From the NCBI RefSeq assembly GCF_020510525.1, contig NZ_CP075188.1:4092001-4156000 (forward strand): a stretch of 64,000 nucleotides of DNA, in the 5' to 3' direction. The first letter of the stretch is position 1. Each line of letters starts with the position of its first letter. Positions 10,378 to 19,852 of the stretch are shown in pieces. The position numbers and the translations under genes were made by a program. The notes under the pieces are model-generated. The model worked only from the letters and a program-made list of their open reading frames with translations. It did not search any database and was not told where the DNA came from. The DNA is from Quatrionicoccus australiensis (GTDB lineage Bacteria > Pseudomonadota > Gammaproteobacteria > Burkholderiales > Rhodocyclaceae).

Positions 10378-11306
10378 AAATCGCCAACAACGTGACCGAG
10401 CTGGTCGGCAACACGCCGCTGGTCCGTCTCAACCGCGTCAGCGCCGGCTGTGGCGCGACGATCGCCGCCAAGCTCGAATTCTTCAATCCCGGCCATAGCG
10501 TCAAGGATCGCATCGCGGTCGCCATGCTCGACGCCGCCATCGCCGCCGGCAAGATCGGTCCCGACACCGTCGTCCTCGAGCCGACCTCTGGCAACACCGG
10601 CATTGGCCTGGCCATGGTCTGCGCCGCGCGCGGCATCAAGGCTGCCTTCGTCATGCCGGAAACGATGAGCCGCGAACGCAAGTTGCTGTTGAAGGCCTAC
10701 GGCGCCGAACTGATCCTGACGCCGGGCCCGGATGGCATGGGCGGCGCAATCGCCAAGGCGACGGCACTGGCTGCAGCCGACGCCAAGTATTTCATCCCGC
10801 AACAATTTGAAAATCCGGCCAATCCGGAAGTTCACCGCCACACGACAGCCGAGGAAATCTGGCGCGACACCGACGGCCAGGTCGATATCTTCGTCTCCGG
10901 CGTCGGCACCGGCGGCACCGTGACCGGCGTCGGCGAAGTGCTCAAGGCAAAGAAGCCGGGCGTCAAGATCGTCGCCGTCGAACCCGATGCCTCGCCGGTA
11001 CTTTCCGGTGGCGCCAAGGGCCCGCATCCGATCCAGGGCATCGGCGCCGGCTTCGTGCCGGGCGTGCTCAATACCGGCGTGTACGACGAGGTCATCCGCG
11101 TCAAGAACGAGGATGCCTTCACCACGGCGCGCCAGATGGCGACCGAAGAAGGCCTGTTGGTCGGCATTTCTTCCGGTGCCGCGACCTGGGCCGCGCTCGA
11201 ACTGGCGAAGCGCCCGGAAAACGCCGGCAAGCTGATCGTCGTGATCATTCCCTCGTTCGGCGAACGCTACCTGTCGACCGCGCTCTACCAGCACCTCGAC
11301 GTTTGA
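10374..11306 (+). CDS. cysK: Cysteine synthase A (O-acetylserine sulfhydrylase)
   Basis: A 310-aa PLP enzyme that makes L-cysteine from O-acetyl-L-serine and sulfide. The PLP lysine is K44 in [19 protein letters not shown] binds the substrate carboxylate, and GTGGTVTG is the phosphate loop. The ATG at 10374 is preceded by AGGAGA, and overlaps the stop of the EAL-like gene. An in-frame extension upstream is only the read-through of that gene's 3' end. A TTG-started C-S lyase gene overlaps its stop codon. Confidence 0.96.
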   Translation: MKIANNVTELVGNTPLVRLNRVSAGCGATIAAKLEFFNPGHSVKDRIAVAMLDAAIAAGKIGPDTVVLEPTSGNTGIGLAMVCAARGIKAAFVMPETMSRERKLLLKAYGAELILTPGPDGMGGAIAKATALAAADAKYFIPQQFENPANPEVHRHTTAEEIWRDTDGQVDIFVSGVGTGGTVTGVGEVLKAKKPGVKIVAVEPDASPVLSGGAKGPHPIQGIGAGFVPGVLNTGVYDEVIRVKNEDAFTTARQMATEEGLLVGISSGAATWAALELAKRPENAGKLIVVIIPSFGERYLSTALYQHLDV

Positions 11307-12430
11307 GCATCTTCGACAAACCACTCGACCGGCGTGCTTCCGACTCCATCAAATGGAGCAAGTACGCCGGACGCGATGTCCTGCCGCTGTGGGTGGCGGA
11401 CATGGACTTCGCCGCGCCGCCGGCCGTCCTCGAGCGCCTGCAGCAACGCCTGAGCCACGGTGTCTTCGGCTATGGCGGCGCCTGGCCAGCGCTGACCGAG
11501 GCCGTACTCGCGCATCTTGAGGACGAGTATCAGTGGCGAGTCGAGCCGGAATGGCTGGTCTGGCTGCCCGGTCTGGTCACGGGTTTGAACGTCGCCTGCC
11601 GCGCGGTGGACGGCGACGTGCTGACGGCGACGCCGATCTATCCGCCTTTCCTGTCGGCACCGCATTTCTCCGGCCGCGCCCTGCACCGGGTCGAACTGGC
11701 TTGCCAGGACGGCCATTGGCAGTGGGACAAAAATGCCCTTTCTGCCGCGTCGACCGCCAGCCGGCTGTTCCTGCTCTGCCATCCGCACAACCCGGTCGGG
11801 CGCTGCTGGAGTCGTGACGAATTGCTTGAGCTCGCTGCCTTTGCCGCCGCGCGCGACCTGATCGTCTGCTCCGACGAGATCCACTGTGGCCTGATCCTCG
11901 ACGCCGACAAGCGCCACATCCCGTTCGCCAGCCTGTCGCCGGATGCGGCGCAGCGCAGCATCACGCTGATGGCGCCGTCGAAGACCTTCAACATCCCCGG
12001 CCTCGGCTGCGCCTTCGCGGTGATTCCCGACGCCGGCCTGCGCCGGCGCTTCGAACGCGCCATGAACGGCATCGTGCCGCACGTAAATGTGCTCGGCCTC
12101 GCCGCCTGCGAGGCTGCTTATCGCGACTGCAGCGACTGGCACCGCGAACTGATCGCTTACCTGGCTGGCAACCGCGACCACGTGGAGGCAGCGGTCAACG
12201 CACTGCCCGGGGCAAAAATGAGCCATGTCGAAGCGACCTACCTGGCCTGGATCGATGTCCGCGAACTCAGGCTGGCCAAGCCGGCCGCCCATTTCGAAGC
12301 ACACGGCCTCGGCCTCTCGGACGGTGCCGACTTCGGCGCGCCGGGCTGGCTGCGCCTCAATTTCGGCTGTACCCGGGCGACGCTGGATGCAGCGCTCTGC
12401 CGTTTCAGCAAAGCCTGCCAACACACATGA
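11303..12430 (+). CDS. MalY/PatB-type C-S lyase (cystathionine beta-lyase family)
   Basis: A 375-aa fold-type I PLP enzyme. The PLP lysine is K227 in [12 protein letters not shown], with the [10 protein letters not shown] and [11 protein letters not shown] motifs of the MalY/PatB family. Members cleave cystathionine or cysteine to pyruvate, ammonia and a thiol. The likely start is a TTG at 11303, inside the cysK stop (TTGA), because the following residues ([20 protein letters not shown]) match the family N-terminus and the next ATG would remove 33 residues. Coupling to cysK implies a role in cysteine/methionine interconversion or cysteine turnover. Confidence 0.88.
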   Translation: MSIFDKPLDRRASDSIKWSKYAGRDVLPLWVADMDFAAPPAVLERLQQRLSHGVFGYGGAWPALTEAVLAHLEDEYQWRVEPEWLVWLPGLVTGLNVACRAVDGDVLTATPIYPPFLSAPHFSGRALHRVELACQDGHWQWDKNALSAASTASRLFLLCHPHNPVGRCWSRDELLELAAFAAARDLIVCSDEIHCGLILDADKRHIPFASLSPDAAQRSITLMAPSKTFNIPGLGCAFAVIPDAGLRRRFERAMNGIVPHVNVLGLAACEAAYRDCSDWHRELIAYLAGNRDHVEAAVNALPGAKMSHVEATYLAWIDVRELRLAKPAAHFEAHGLGLSDGADFGAPGWLRLNFGCTRATLDAALCRFSKACQHT

Positions 12431-12714
12431 ATCCCTACCTGCTCGCCGTTCTCGCCCTGCTTCTCGCCGCCATCGCCCAGACCAGCGCTGCCTGGATCGC
12501 CGCCGAATCGTTTTGGCGCAAAGGGCAGGGCAGCAACTCGCGCCGTTCCTGGCTGGCGCTGACCCTTGCCGCCGGGCTGCTCGCCCTGCACTCCGGCTAC
12601 ACGCTCGAACTGGCCCTGCGTACCGGCCTTTACGATCTGCGCCAGGCCATTCTGGCGGCCCTGATCGGCCTGCTCTTTGCGCTCGGTATCTACGGCCTCA
12701 GGCGGCAGGCCTGA
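12427..12714 (+). CDS. Small membrane protein of unknown function
   Basis: A 95-aa hydrophobic protein with three predicted membrane helices (about 4-25, 38-58 and 68-90) and a basic C-terminal end. The ATG overlaps the previous stop by four bases, so it appears to be the last gene of the sulfur operon. Its 3' end overlaps the convergent cyclo-ligase gene by 17 bases. I do not recognise the family. Confidence 0.7.
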   Translation: MNPYLLAVLALLLAAIAQTSAAWIAAESFWRKGQGSNSRRSWLALTLAAGLLALHSGYTLELALRTGLYDLRQAILAALIGLLFALGIYGLRRQA

Positions 12715-13276
12715 AGGCGCCCGCCTCGGTAACGATCCAGTCCAGCTGCTGATCGTGGCTTTCCGGCCGGATGCTGTCCAGGCGATTGATCTCGAAACCG
12801 ACACCGACCGCGAGCGGGCGTGGCTCCAGCGCCGCCAGGGTGCGATCGAAATAACCACCGCCGTAACCCAGGCGATAGCCGGCTGCATCGAAACCGTTCA
12901 GGGGCAACAGGATCAGGTCTGGCACCAGAAACTCTCCGGCAACCGGCGTCGGAATGCCGTAACGGTCGGCGACCAGCTCGGCGCCCGGCTGCCAGTGACG
13001 AAAGGCGAGCGGCGCATCTGCGGCGACCACCACCGGCAATGCCGCCAGGGCACCCTGTGCCCCCCAGGCATCGACCAGCGCCCGCACATCCGGCTCATGC
13101 TTGATCGGCCAGCAGAAGGCGAGCACGCGCGGACATGGCAGGCAGTCCAGCAGATGCGCCACGATGGCCGCCGACAGCGCTGCATGCTGCACTTCACCGA
13201 GCGCCGCCCGACGTGCCACCATCTCGCGCCGCATTGCCCGTCGCCAGGCCGTGTTATCCTCAATCAGCTCATTCAT
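12698..13276 (-). CDS. 5-formyltetrahydrofolate cyclo-ligase
   Basis: A 192-aa ATP-dependent enzyme that converts 5-formyl-THF to 5,10-methenyl-THF (YgfA/MTHFS family). The signature LGYGGGYFDRTL near residue 138 binds nucleotide and substrate. The N-terminal basic RRAMRREMVARRAAL and the DLILLPLNGFD stretch also fit. Its start at 13276 faces the lytic transglycosylase start, only 21 bases away, so the two promoters must overlap the coding ends or be very compact. The 6S RNA gene often linked to ygfA was not seen. Confidence 0.9.
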   Translation of the reverse strand: MNELIEDNTAWRRAMRREMVARRAALGEVQHAALSAAIVAHLLDCLPCPRVLAFCWPIKHEPDVRALVDAWGAQGALAALPVVVAADAPLAFRHWQPGAELVADRYGIPTPVAGEFLVPDLILLPLNGFDAAGYRLGYGGGYFDRTLAALEPRPLAVGVGFEINRLDSIRPESHDQQLDWIVTEAGAFRPAA

Positions 13277-13297
13277 TAGTCAAATGTCAAATCCAGC

Positions 13298-15229
13298 ATG
13301 AAGTTTCACGTACTCGTATTAAGTCTAGCGGTTTCACTCCCGCTTGTAGCACAGGAAAGCAACGACTTTGCCTTTCTCGCCGCCCGTGACGCCTTCCGCA
13401 GCGGCGACCGCAACAAGCTGGAGCGGGCCGGCAGCCAGCTCGGCAACCATGAACTGGCCGCCTACGTCGAAAACTACCGGCTGCGCATGTGGATGGACCA
13501 GGGCGACGCCGTCGGCATGCGCGCCTTCCTTGAGCGCAACGACAAGACTTATGTCGCCGAAAAACTGCGCGCCGACTGGATCCGCTGGCTGGGCAAACGC
13601 GCCAACTGGAACGACGTGGATAGCGAATACCCCCGGCTGATCGCCCCCGAGCCGGATGTCACCTGCTACAGCCAGCAGGCCCGCCTCGCCCGCAACGACC
13701 GGAGCGTCTTCGACGAAGTAGAAAAACTCTGGCTGACCCAGATCGAACCCCCCGAGCCCTGCCGGCCAGTGCTCGATGCGCTGGTCTCGAGCCAGCGCAT
13801 GAACAGCGACGATGTCTGGGCGCGCGCCCGCCGCCAGCTGGAAGCAAACCGGCCAGTCTGGACCAAGACCACCCTGAACTACCTGCCGGACAGCCAGTTG
13901 CCCGACAGCAAGGCGCTGGATGCCGCCATTGCCAATCCGATGGGCTATCTCGTCCGCCAGCCGGGCAACTGGTATGCCAGCCGGGGCGGACGCGAACTGG
14001 CCATTTTTGCCATTCAGCGTATCGCCACCAACGATCCGCACGTCGCCGCCGACGAACTCGACAAGCTGAAGAGCCGCCTGCAGGATGGTGAAAAGCAGTG
14101 GGCCTGGGGCCAGATCGGCTTGCAAGCGGCCAAGAAGCACATGCCGGAAGCGGTCGCATGGTACGAGAATGCCGGCAAGATCGCCCTGTCCGACGACGCC
14201 TACCAGTGGAAGGTGCGCGCCGCCTTGCGCGCCAGGGAATGGGGCATCGTCCACAACACCATACTCGCCATGCCGGCCGCGCTCGCGGCCCAGCCCGAAT
14301 GGATCTACTGGCTGGGCCGCGCCCAAAAGGCGGGCGGCCGCACCACCGATGCCAATGCCCTGTTCGAGAAAATCGCCGGCCAGGCCAGTTTCTACGGCAA
14401 TCTGGCCGACGAGGAACTCGGCCGCGCCATCACGCCGCCGCCCAAGGCCAAGGCACCGACGGCAGAAGAACAGAAGGCTGCCCGCGACAACCCGGCAATC
14501 CGTCGCGCCATGGCTTTTTTCCGGCTCGACATGCGCACCGAGGCCGTCCGCGAATGGAACTGGTCACTGCGCGGCATGGAAGACCGCGAACTGCTCGCCG
14601 CCGCCGACCTCGCCCGGCGCAACCAGATCTGGGACCGCGCCATCAACACCGCCGACCGGACCAAAAACGAACACGATTACACGCTGCGCTTTCTCGCCCC
14701 CTACGGCGAGCAGGTCCGCCCGGCCGCCCAGAACCAGTCGCTCGACGACGCCTGGGTCTATGGCCTGATGCGCCAGGAAAGCCGCTTCATCACCAGTGCC
14801 AAGTCGAGCGTCGGTGCATCCGGCCTGATGCAGCTGATGCCGGCCACCGCCAAATGGGTCGCCAAGAAGATCGGCCTGCGCGACTTCAGCCAGAGCCAGG
14901 TGCACGATGCCCAGACCAACGTCCTGCTCGGTACCAGCTACATGCGCCTGGTCATGGAAAATCTCGACAACCATCCGGTGCTCGCCTCGGCCGCCTATAA
15001 CGCCGGTCCCGGCCGGGCCAAGAAATGGCGTGCCGATCAGGCGCTGGAAGGTGCGATTTACGCCGAGTCGATTCCCTTCAGCGAAACCCGTGACTACGTC
15101 AAGAAGGTCATGAGCAATGCCGTCTATTACTCGATATTGTTCAACGGCAAGCCGGACTCACTGAAGGCCAGGCTGGGCATCGTCGGTCCGCGCAGCAACG
15201 ACACCCCCAAAAATGCCGATTTGCCCTAA
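13298..15229 (+). CDS. Soluble lytic murein transglycosylase
   Basis: A 643-aa periplasmic enzyme with an N-terminal signal peptide (about 18 residues, cleaved near VAQ). A long alpha-superhelical region like the U-domain of Slt70 leads to a C-terminal SLT domain. The catalytic glutamate is in MRQESRF (about residue 490), with ASGLMQLMPATA and AAYNAGPGRAKKW downstream. It cleaves the MurNAc-GlcNAc bond with formation of 1,6-anhydro-MurNAc during wall turnover. The length is close to E. coli Slt70. Confidence 0.93.
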   Translation: MKFHVLVLSLAVSLPLVAQESNDFAFLAARDAFRSGDRNKLERAGSQLGNHELAAYVENYRLRMWMDQGDAVGMRAFLERNDKTYVAEKLRADWIRWLGKRANWNDVDSEYPRLIAPEPDVTCYSQQARLARNDRSVFDEVEKLWLTQIEPPEPCRPVLDALVSSQRMNSDDVWARARRQLEANRPVWTKTTLNYLPDSQLPDSKALDAAIANPMGYLVRQPGNWYASRGGRELAIFAIQRIATNDPHVAADELDKLKSRLQDGEKQWAWGQIGLQAAKKHMPEAVAWYENAGKIALSDDAYQWKVRAALRAREWGIVHNTILAMPAALAAQPEWIYWLGRAQKAGGRTTDANALFEKIAGQASFYGNLADEELGRAITPPPKAKAPTAEEQKAARDNPAIRRAMAFFRLDMRTEAVREWNWSLRGMEDRELLAAADLARRNQIWDRAINTADRTKNEHDYTLRFLAPYGEQVRPAAQNQSLDDAWVYGLMRQESRFITSAKSSVGASGLMQLMPATAKWVAKKIGLRDFSQSQVHDAQTNVLLGTSYMRLVMENLDNHPVLASAAYNAGPGRAKKWRADQALEGAIYAESIPFSETRDYVKKVMSNAVYYSILFNGKPDSLKARLGIVGPRSNDTPKNADLP

Positions 15230-15265
15230 AGTGCACCTTTATTTCGTCCAGCATGCGACCGCCCC

Positions 15266-17329
15266 ATGGGTGACCTGACCACGACAATTGCCACGCCCCA
15301 GGCATCGGGTGATGCCTTTCATGTCCTGCGCGACTGTCGTGCGCTGTATCTGACGCTGCTCGAACAAGCGCTGCTCGAGGTCGACAACCTGCCGCCCAAC
15401 GCCGTCAAGGCCTTTCTGCAGGCGGTCGGCACCTATTACGACGAGATGACGGCAACGCGCCGGCGCAACGGTTTCGAGGTCGCCAAAGGTCTGACCTCGT
15501 CACGCATCACCCTGGTGGATGAAAGTGATCTCGAACTGGAAATCCGCCTGGGCGATTTTTCCGCCCATCTGATGGAAAGTACGGGCGGCGACCTGTGGCG
15601 GGTCTATCTGCGCTTCATGACCCTGCTCAATCGGCCGGATCTGAGTACGGCCGACAACCCGGTCGGACCACGCGGCATTTCCCAGGGCATTGTCGAACTG
15701 TGTGCGCGCATGGGCGAAGATCAGGAAAAGACCCTGGCCCGTGTCGACCGGCTGGAAAATGGCTTTACCCGGTCGTTGACCGGTCTGTATGCCGCGCTCA
15801 ACGATTTTCTCGCTGAACGCCACGTCGCGCCGGCGCAGCCCGCCATTGTGACCAGCCCGGAAGCCACTACCCCGACGCCAGGCAGCCTGGCCGGCAGCGC
15901 CCCGACTCCGGCCACCAACCTGCAAAGCCGCCTGCTCGGCCCGGCCACGGCGACACCGGAGAAACTCGCACCGGCGGCATTTGAAGCATTATTTGCCCGC
16001 CTCGATGACCTGGCCCGTTCGGGAAAACTGACCCTGCCACCGGTACATTCATCAACCGCGACCAGCCCGTCGCTGGAAATGCTCATTCCCGGCCTGTTTG
16101 ACACGGCCGACAGTGCATCGGCCCAGCCGGCTTCGCTCAGCTCAAGTGAGCTGGGCATTCCGGGCGGCACGACCGCTGCCGCCAGCATCGACAGCATTGC
16201 GCTGATTTTCCGGGCCATTCTCGAGATGCCGGAACTACCGGAGGCGATCAAGACCATCCTGTTCAGCCTGCAGATTCCGCTCCTCAAACTGGCGCTGCTT
16301 GACAGCCGGTTTTTCACGGCCAAAGCGCATCCCGGCCATCTGCTGGTTGACCGGATCGCCCGTGCCGCCCTTGGCCTGCCCTCCGACACCCCCTCGGGAA
16401 ACCCGCTCTGTGCGAGCATCGACAATATCGCGGCGGGAATACGCAACAAGTCCGCCAGTGACATCAAGGTTTTCGAAAAGGCGATTGGCGAGCTGAACAC
16501 GCTGATTACCGAGCGCGACAGTCAGGTCAGCCGTTCGGCCGCCGCGTATTTCCCCCTGCTGCACCAGGTCGACCGGCGCAAGCATGCCCAGCAACGTTGC
16601 CGCGACGTCATCGAGCAGCAACTCTCGCCGAACGTGCCGGCCGTGATCGCGACATTTTTGCGTACGCACTGGCAAAAAGTGCTGCTGGTCAGCTGGATGG
16701 AAAATGGCGAGCAAAGCACGCTGTGGCAGGACAACACCGCCCTGGTCAAGGATCTGCTGTGGAGCATCGAGCCCAAGACCGAGATCGACGACCGCAAACA
16801 CCTTGCCAAGATGCTGCCCGCGGTCGTCCGGCGCCTGAATGCCGGCATGGCCCGTATCGGTCTGGATGAAGCCAGCCAGAGCAGCTTCCTTGATGCCTGT
16901 TTCGCACTGCAGACAACCGCCATGCGTGGCGCCACGGCGCCCGAGGCTGCCAGCCCGACTACCTACGCCATCGCCGCGGCGAAGAGCCTGGCGATCAGCG
17001 AATTGAGCACCGACAAGCTGTTGCTGAAAATATACGATCTGGGCACCGATGCAACGCTGCCCGGCCACAGCACGGCATTGCCCCCACCGGTCGGTACCTG
17101 GCTGCGCCTGACGGAGATCGACGAACAACCGCTCTGCGGTCTGCTCTGCCAGATCAGCCCGGACAGCGGCCTGCTGCTGATCGCCAATCCGGACTGGGAT
17201 TTTGCCCTGGCCATGCACCCTGATGTGCTTGAGCAAAAGCTCAAGGCAGGCACGGCCCACAACTGCATGCATGATTCGCTGTTCGACAAGGCTGCCGAAC
17301 AGGCACTGCATTCGCCGGCCGCTCTTTGA
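15266..17329 (+). CDS. DUF1631 family protein
   Basis: A 687-aa cytoplasmic protein, mostly alpha-helical, of the DUF1631 family found mainly in beta- and gammaproteobacteria. No catalytic motif is visible. The middle (about 195-290) is rich in Ala, Pro, Ser and Thr and looks like a flexible linker between two helical halves. The last 100 residues (PPVGTWLRLTEIDEQPLCGLL onward) have a short beta pattern. The function is unknown. It lies 36 bases after the transglycosylase gene and ends before a hairpin. Confidence 0.75.
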   Translation: MGDLTTTIATPQASGDAFHVLRDCRALYLTLLEQALLEVDNLPPNAVKAFLQAVGTYYDEMTATRRRNGFEVAKGLTSSRITLVDESDLELEIRLGDFSAHLMESTGGDLWRVYLRFMTLLNRPDLSTADNPVGPRGISQGIVELCARMGEDQEKTLARVDRLENGFTRSLTGLYAALNDFLAERHVAPAQPAIVTSPEATTPTPGSLAGSAPTPATNLQSRLLGPATATPEKLAPAAFEALFARLDDLARSGKLTLPPVHSSTATSPSLEMLIPGLFDTADSASAQPASLSSSELGIPGGTTAAASIDSIALIFRAILEMPELPEAIKTILFSLQIPLLKLALLDSRFFTAKAHPGHLLVDRIARAALGLPSDTPSGNPLCASIDNIAAGIRNKSASDIKVFEKAIGELNTLITERDSQVSRSAAAYFPLLHQVDRRKHAQQRCRDVIEQQLSPNVPAVIATFLRTHWQKVLLVSWMENGEQSTLWQDNTALVKDLLWSIEPKTEIDDRKHLAKMLPAVVRRLNAGMARIGLDEASQSSFLDACFALQTTAMRGATAPEAASPTTYAIAAAKSLAISELSTDKLLLKIYDLGTDATLPGHSTALPPPVGTWLRLTEIDEQPLCGLLCQISPDSGLLLIANPDWDFALAMHPDVLEQKLKAGTAHNCMHDSLFDKAAEQALHSPAAL

Positions 17330-17334
17330 AAAAA

Positions 17335-17360
17335 GCCGTGGCCCAAGCGTCTGCCACGGC
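17335..17360 (+). terminator. Hairpin after the DUF1631 gene
   Basis: GCCGTGGC and GCCACGGC form a perfect 8-bp stem with a 10-base loop, starting five bases after the stop codon. There is no T-run after it, so it may act as a weak or Rho-assisted terminator. Confidence 0.5.
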
Positions 17361-17410
17361 CAAATTGCCTTAAAATTCAAGTTTTTCGCATTCTGTTTCC
17401 GGGGTTCCAC

Positions 17411-18373
17411 ATGGACATCAAAAAGGTCTTGCTGCTGGGGGGTAGCGGTTTTCTCGGCACCTACATTGCCAATCGCCTCTCGCAACGCGGCATCGAAGTC
17501 ACCATTCCGACCCGCCGTCGCGAACGGACCAAGGCGCTGATCATTCAGCCCAATATCGACATGCCGGAAGTCAATATCCACTGCGAAAAAACCCTGGCAT
17601 CCCTGATGCAGGGCAAGGATGCGGTGATCAACCTGGTCGGCATCCTGCATAGCCGCGATGTCCAGTTCCCGTACAGCAAGGATTTCGGTAATGCGCACGT
17701 CGAACTGCCGAAGAAGATCATTGCCGCCTGCAAGGCAAGCGGCGTGCGTCGTCTGGTACATATGAGCGCACTCAAGGCCGATCCGAAGGCTCCGTCGGAA
17801 TATCTCGCCTCGAAGGGCGACGGCGAAGCCGTCGTGCTCGGCGCAAAGAATGATCTGGACGTCACCGTGTTCCGGCCGTCGGTGATTTTCGGCCTGGGCG
17901 ACTCTTTCCTGTCCACCTTTGCCAGCGTCCTGAAAAAGGCGCCGATCTTCCCGCTCGGTTTCGGACATGCCCGCTTCCAGCCGGTCTGGGCTGCCGATGT
18001 GGCCGATGCCTTCGTCGACAGTCTGGGCAACGAAGCCACCTTTGGTCAGGCCTACGATCTGGTCGGCCCCAAGGTTTATACCCTGCGCGAACTGGTCGAC
18101 TACACCGCCGAACTGACCCGCAGCACGGCAAGAATCATCGCCTTGTCCGAGAGCTGGGCCTACCTGCAGGCCGGCCTGATGTGGCTGGCCCCGCAGCCGC
18201 TGCTTTCGCCGGACAACCTGCGCTCGATGCAGGTCGACAGCGTTTGCGACAGCAGTTGCAATCCGCCGGCCGACTGGAAGCCGACGGCACTCGAAGCCAT
18301 TGCACCGACCTACATCGCGCAGAACACGCCGAAGGGCAAGCTCGACAGCTTCCGCTTCCGCGCCGGGCGTTAA
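17411..18373 (+). CDS. NDUFA9-like atypical short-chain dehydrogenase (NAD(P)-binding)
   Basis: A 320-aa Rossmann-fold protein. The N-terminal VLLLGGSGFLGTYIANRL is the GxxGxxG dinucleotide-binding motif. The body matches the atypical SDR group that includes the complex I NDUFA9 subunit (NLVGILHS, RLVHMSALKAD, FRPSVIFGLGDSF). The Tyr-x3-Lys catalytic pair is modified (EYLASKGDGE). Bacterial members may act in quinone or lipid metabolism, but the substrate is unknown. A TTAAAAT-like -10 lies about 40 bases upstream. Confidence 0.85.
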   Translation: MDIKKVLLLGGSGFLGTYIANRLSQRGIEVTIPTRRRERTKALIIQPNIDMPEVNIHCEKTLASLMQGKDAVINLVGILHSRDVQFPYSKDFGNAHVELPKKIIAACKASGVRRLVHMSALKADPKAPSEYLASKGDGEAVVLGAKNDLDVTVFRPSVIFGLGDSFLSTFASVLKKAPIFPLGFGHARFQPVWAADVADAFVDSLGNEATFGQAYDLVGPKVYTLRELVDYTAELTRSTARIIALSESWAYLQAGLMWLAPQPLLSPDNLRSMQVDSVCDSSCNPPADWKPTALEAIAPTYIAQNTPKGKLDSFRFRAGR

Positions 18374-18391
18374 ATCCAGCCCGCTTCGCCC

Positions 18392-19615
18392 GTGCAGATC
18401 TACATCGTCGGCGGCGCTGTCCGCGACGAATTGCTCGGCCGGACCAATGCCGACCGCGACTATGTCGTGGTCGGCGCTTCACCGGAAATCATGCTGGCGC
18501 GCGGCTTTCGGCCGGTCGGCAAGGACTTCCCGGTGTTTCTGCATCCGCAGACCCAGGACGAATATGCGCTGGCCCGTACCGAAAGGAAAAGCGGGCACGG
18601 CTACCATGGCTTCAGCTTTCACGCGGCGCCGGATGTCACGCTGGAACAAGACCTCGCCCGCCGCGACCTGACCATCAATGCGATGGCGAAGGGCGACGAC
18701 GGCACGCTGGTTGATCCGTTTGGCGGTCAACGGGATCTGCAGGGCAAAATCCTCCGCCACGTCGGCCCGGCTTTTGCCGAAGACCCGGTCCGCATCCTGC
18801 GCATTGCCCGCTTTGCCGCACGTTTTCACGAGTTTTCGGTCGCCCCGGAAACCCTGAGCCTGATGCGCAGCATGGTAAGCAGCGGCGAAGTCGATCACCT
18901 GGTTGCCGAACGCGTCTGGCAGGAACTCGCCAAGGGCCTGATGGAAGACCATCCGGCGCGCATGTTCATGGTTCTGCGCGACTGCGGCGCACTGGCCAGG
19001 CTGTTGCCGGAGCTTGATGCATTGTTCGGGGTGCCGCAGCGCGCCGATTACCACCCGGAAATCGATACCGGCATCCACACCATGATGGTGCTGGAACAGG
19101 CTGCCCGCCACCGTTTTCCGTTACCGGTCCGCTTTGCCGGTCTGACCCACGATCTCGGCAAGGCGACCACGCCGGCCGACATCCTGCCCCGCCACATCGG
19201 GCATGAAGCGCGCAGCGTCGATCTCAGTGAACAACTGTGTGCCCGCCTCAAGGTTCCCAACGATTGCCGCGACCTGGCGCTGCTGATGGCCAGACATCAC
19301 GGCAATATTCATCGGGCTGCCGAGCTGAAACCGGCTACCATGGTTTCATTGCTGGAAAAGACCGACGCCCTGCGCCGGCCGGAACGCTTCCGGCAACTGC
19401 TCGACACCTGCCTTTGCGACTTTACCGGCCGCCTCGGCTGGGAAGATCGCCCTTACGACAGTCCCGCCCGCCTGCTTTCCGCCCTCACAGCGGTCAACCG
19501 CGTCGAAGCGGGCAAAATTGCCGCCGCCTGTGCCGACAAGTCGAGCATTCCGGAACGAATCCAGCAGGCGCGCATTGCTGCCGTCAAAGAGCAGCTAAAT
19601 GACTTTCGCAATTAA
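18392..19615 (+). CDS. cca: CCA-adding tRNA nucleotidyltransferase (multifunctional, with HD domain)
   Basis: A 407-aa enzyme that adds or repairs the 3' CCA of tRNA. The N-terminal IYIVGGAVRDELLGR and the DRDYVVVG acidic pair form the class II nucleotidyltransferase site, and RRDLTINAMA follows. A C-terminal HD domain (LTHDLGKATTP near residue 252) gives the phosphohydrolase activities seen in gammaproteobacterial Cca. The start is a GTG at 18392, chosen because the GGAVRD motif must lie close to the N-terminus. Its 3' end overlaps the convergent DUF2905 gene by 21 bases. Confidence 0.95.
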   Translation: MQIYIVGGAVRDELLGRTNADRDYVVVGASPEIMLARGFRPVGKDFPVFLHPQTQDEYALARTERKSGHGYHGFSFHAAPDVTLEQDLARRDLTINAMAKGDDGTLVDPFGGQRDLQGKILRHVGPAFAEDPVRILRIARFAARFHEFSVAPETLSLMRSMVSSGEVDHLVAERVWQELAKGLMEDHPARMFMVLRDCGALARLLPELDALFGVPQRADYHPEIDTGIHTMMVLEQAARHRFPLPVRFAGLTHDLGKATTPADILPRHIGHEARSVDLSEQLCARLKVPNDCRDLALLMARHHGNIHRAAELKPATMVSLLEKTDALRRPERFRQLLDTCLCDFTGRLGWEDRPYDSPARLLSALTAVNRVEAGKIAAACADKSSIPERIQQARIAAVKEQLNDFRN

Positions 19616-19792
19616 CCAGAGCAAAGCCGAAAAAATTATCGTCGTGGCCAGTGGAAACATGTAGCGACGACCGCGCCACCGGAAGCTGAAGTCGCCGGGC
19701 AACTGACCGAACCGGATGAAACGCGCGAGATGGGGAGTGATGATCCCGAGCAAAAAAATCGCGACGACCAGCGTCAGTATCCACTTCAACAT
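19595..19792 (-). CDS. DUF2905 family small membrane protein
   Basis: A 65-aa protein with two membrane helices separated by a basic loop. The pattern LKWILTLVVAIFLLG, RFGQLPGDFSFRWRGRRYMFP and a second helix is the DUF2905 signature. The start is the ATG at 19790-19792; a longer frame would add 13 atypical residues. The function is unknown. It is tail-to-tail with cca (21-base overlap) and head-to-head with the hydrolase gene (60 bases apart). Confidence 0.85.
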   Translation of the reverse strand: MLKWILTLVVAIFLLGIITPHLARFIRFGQLPGDFSFRWRGRRYMFPLATTIIFSALLWLIAKVI

Positions 19793-19852
19793 TGAGCCTT
19801 GCACCGCAGGGTGAAAATCGCATTTAAACACGCTTCAACCCCACAGATTGCC

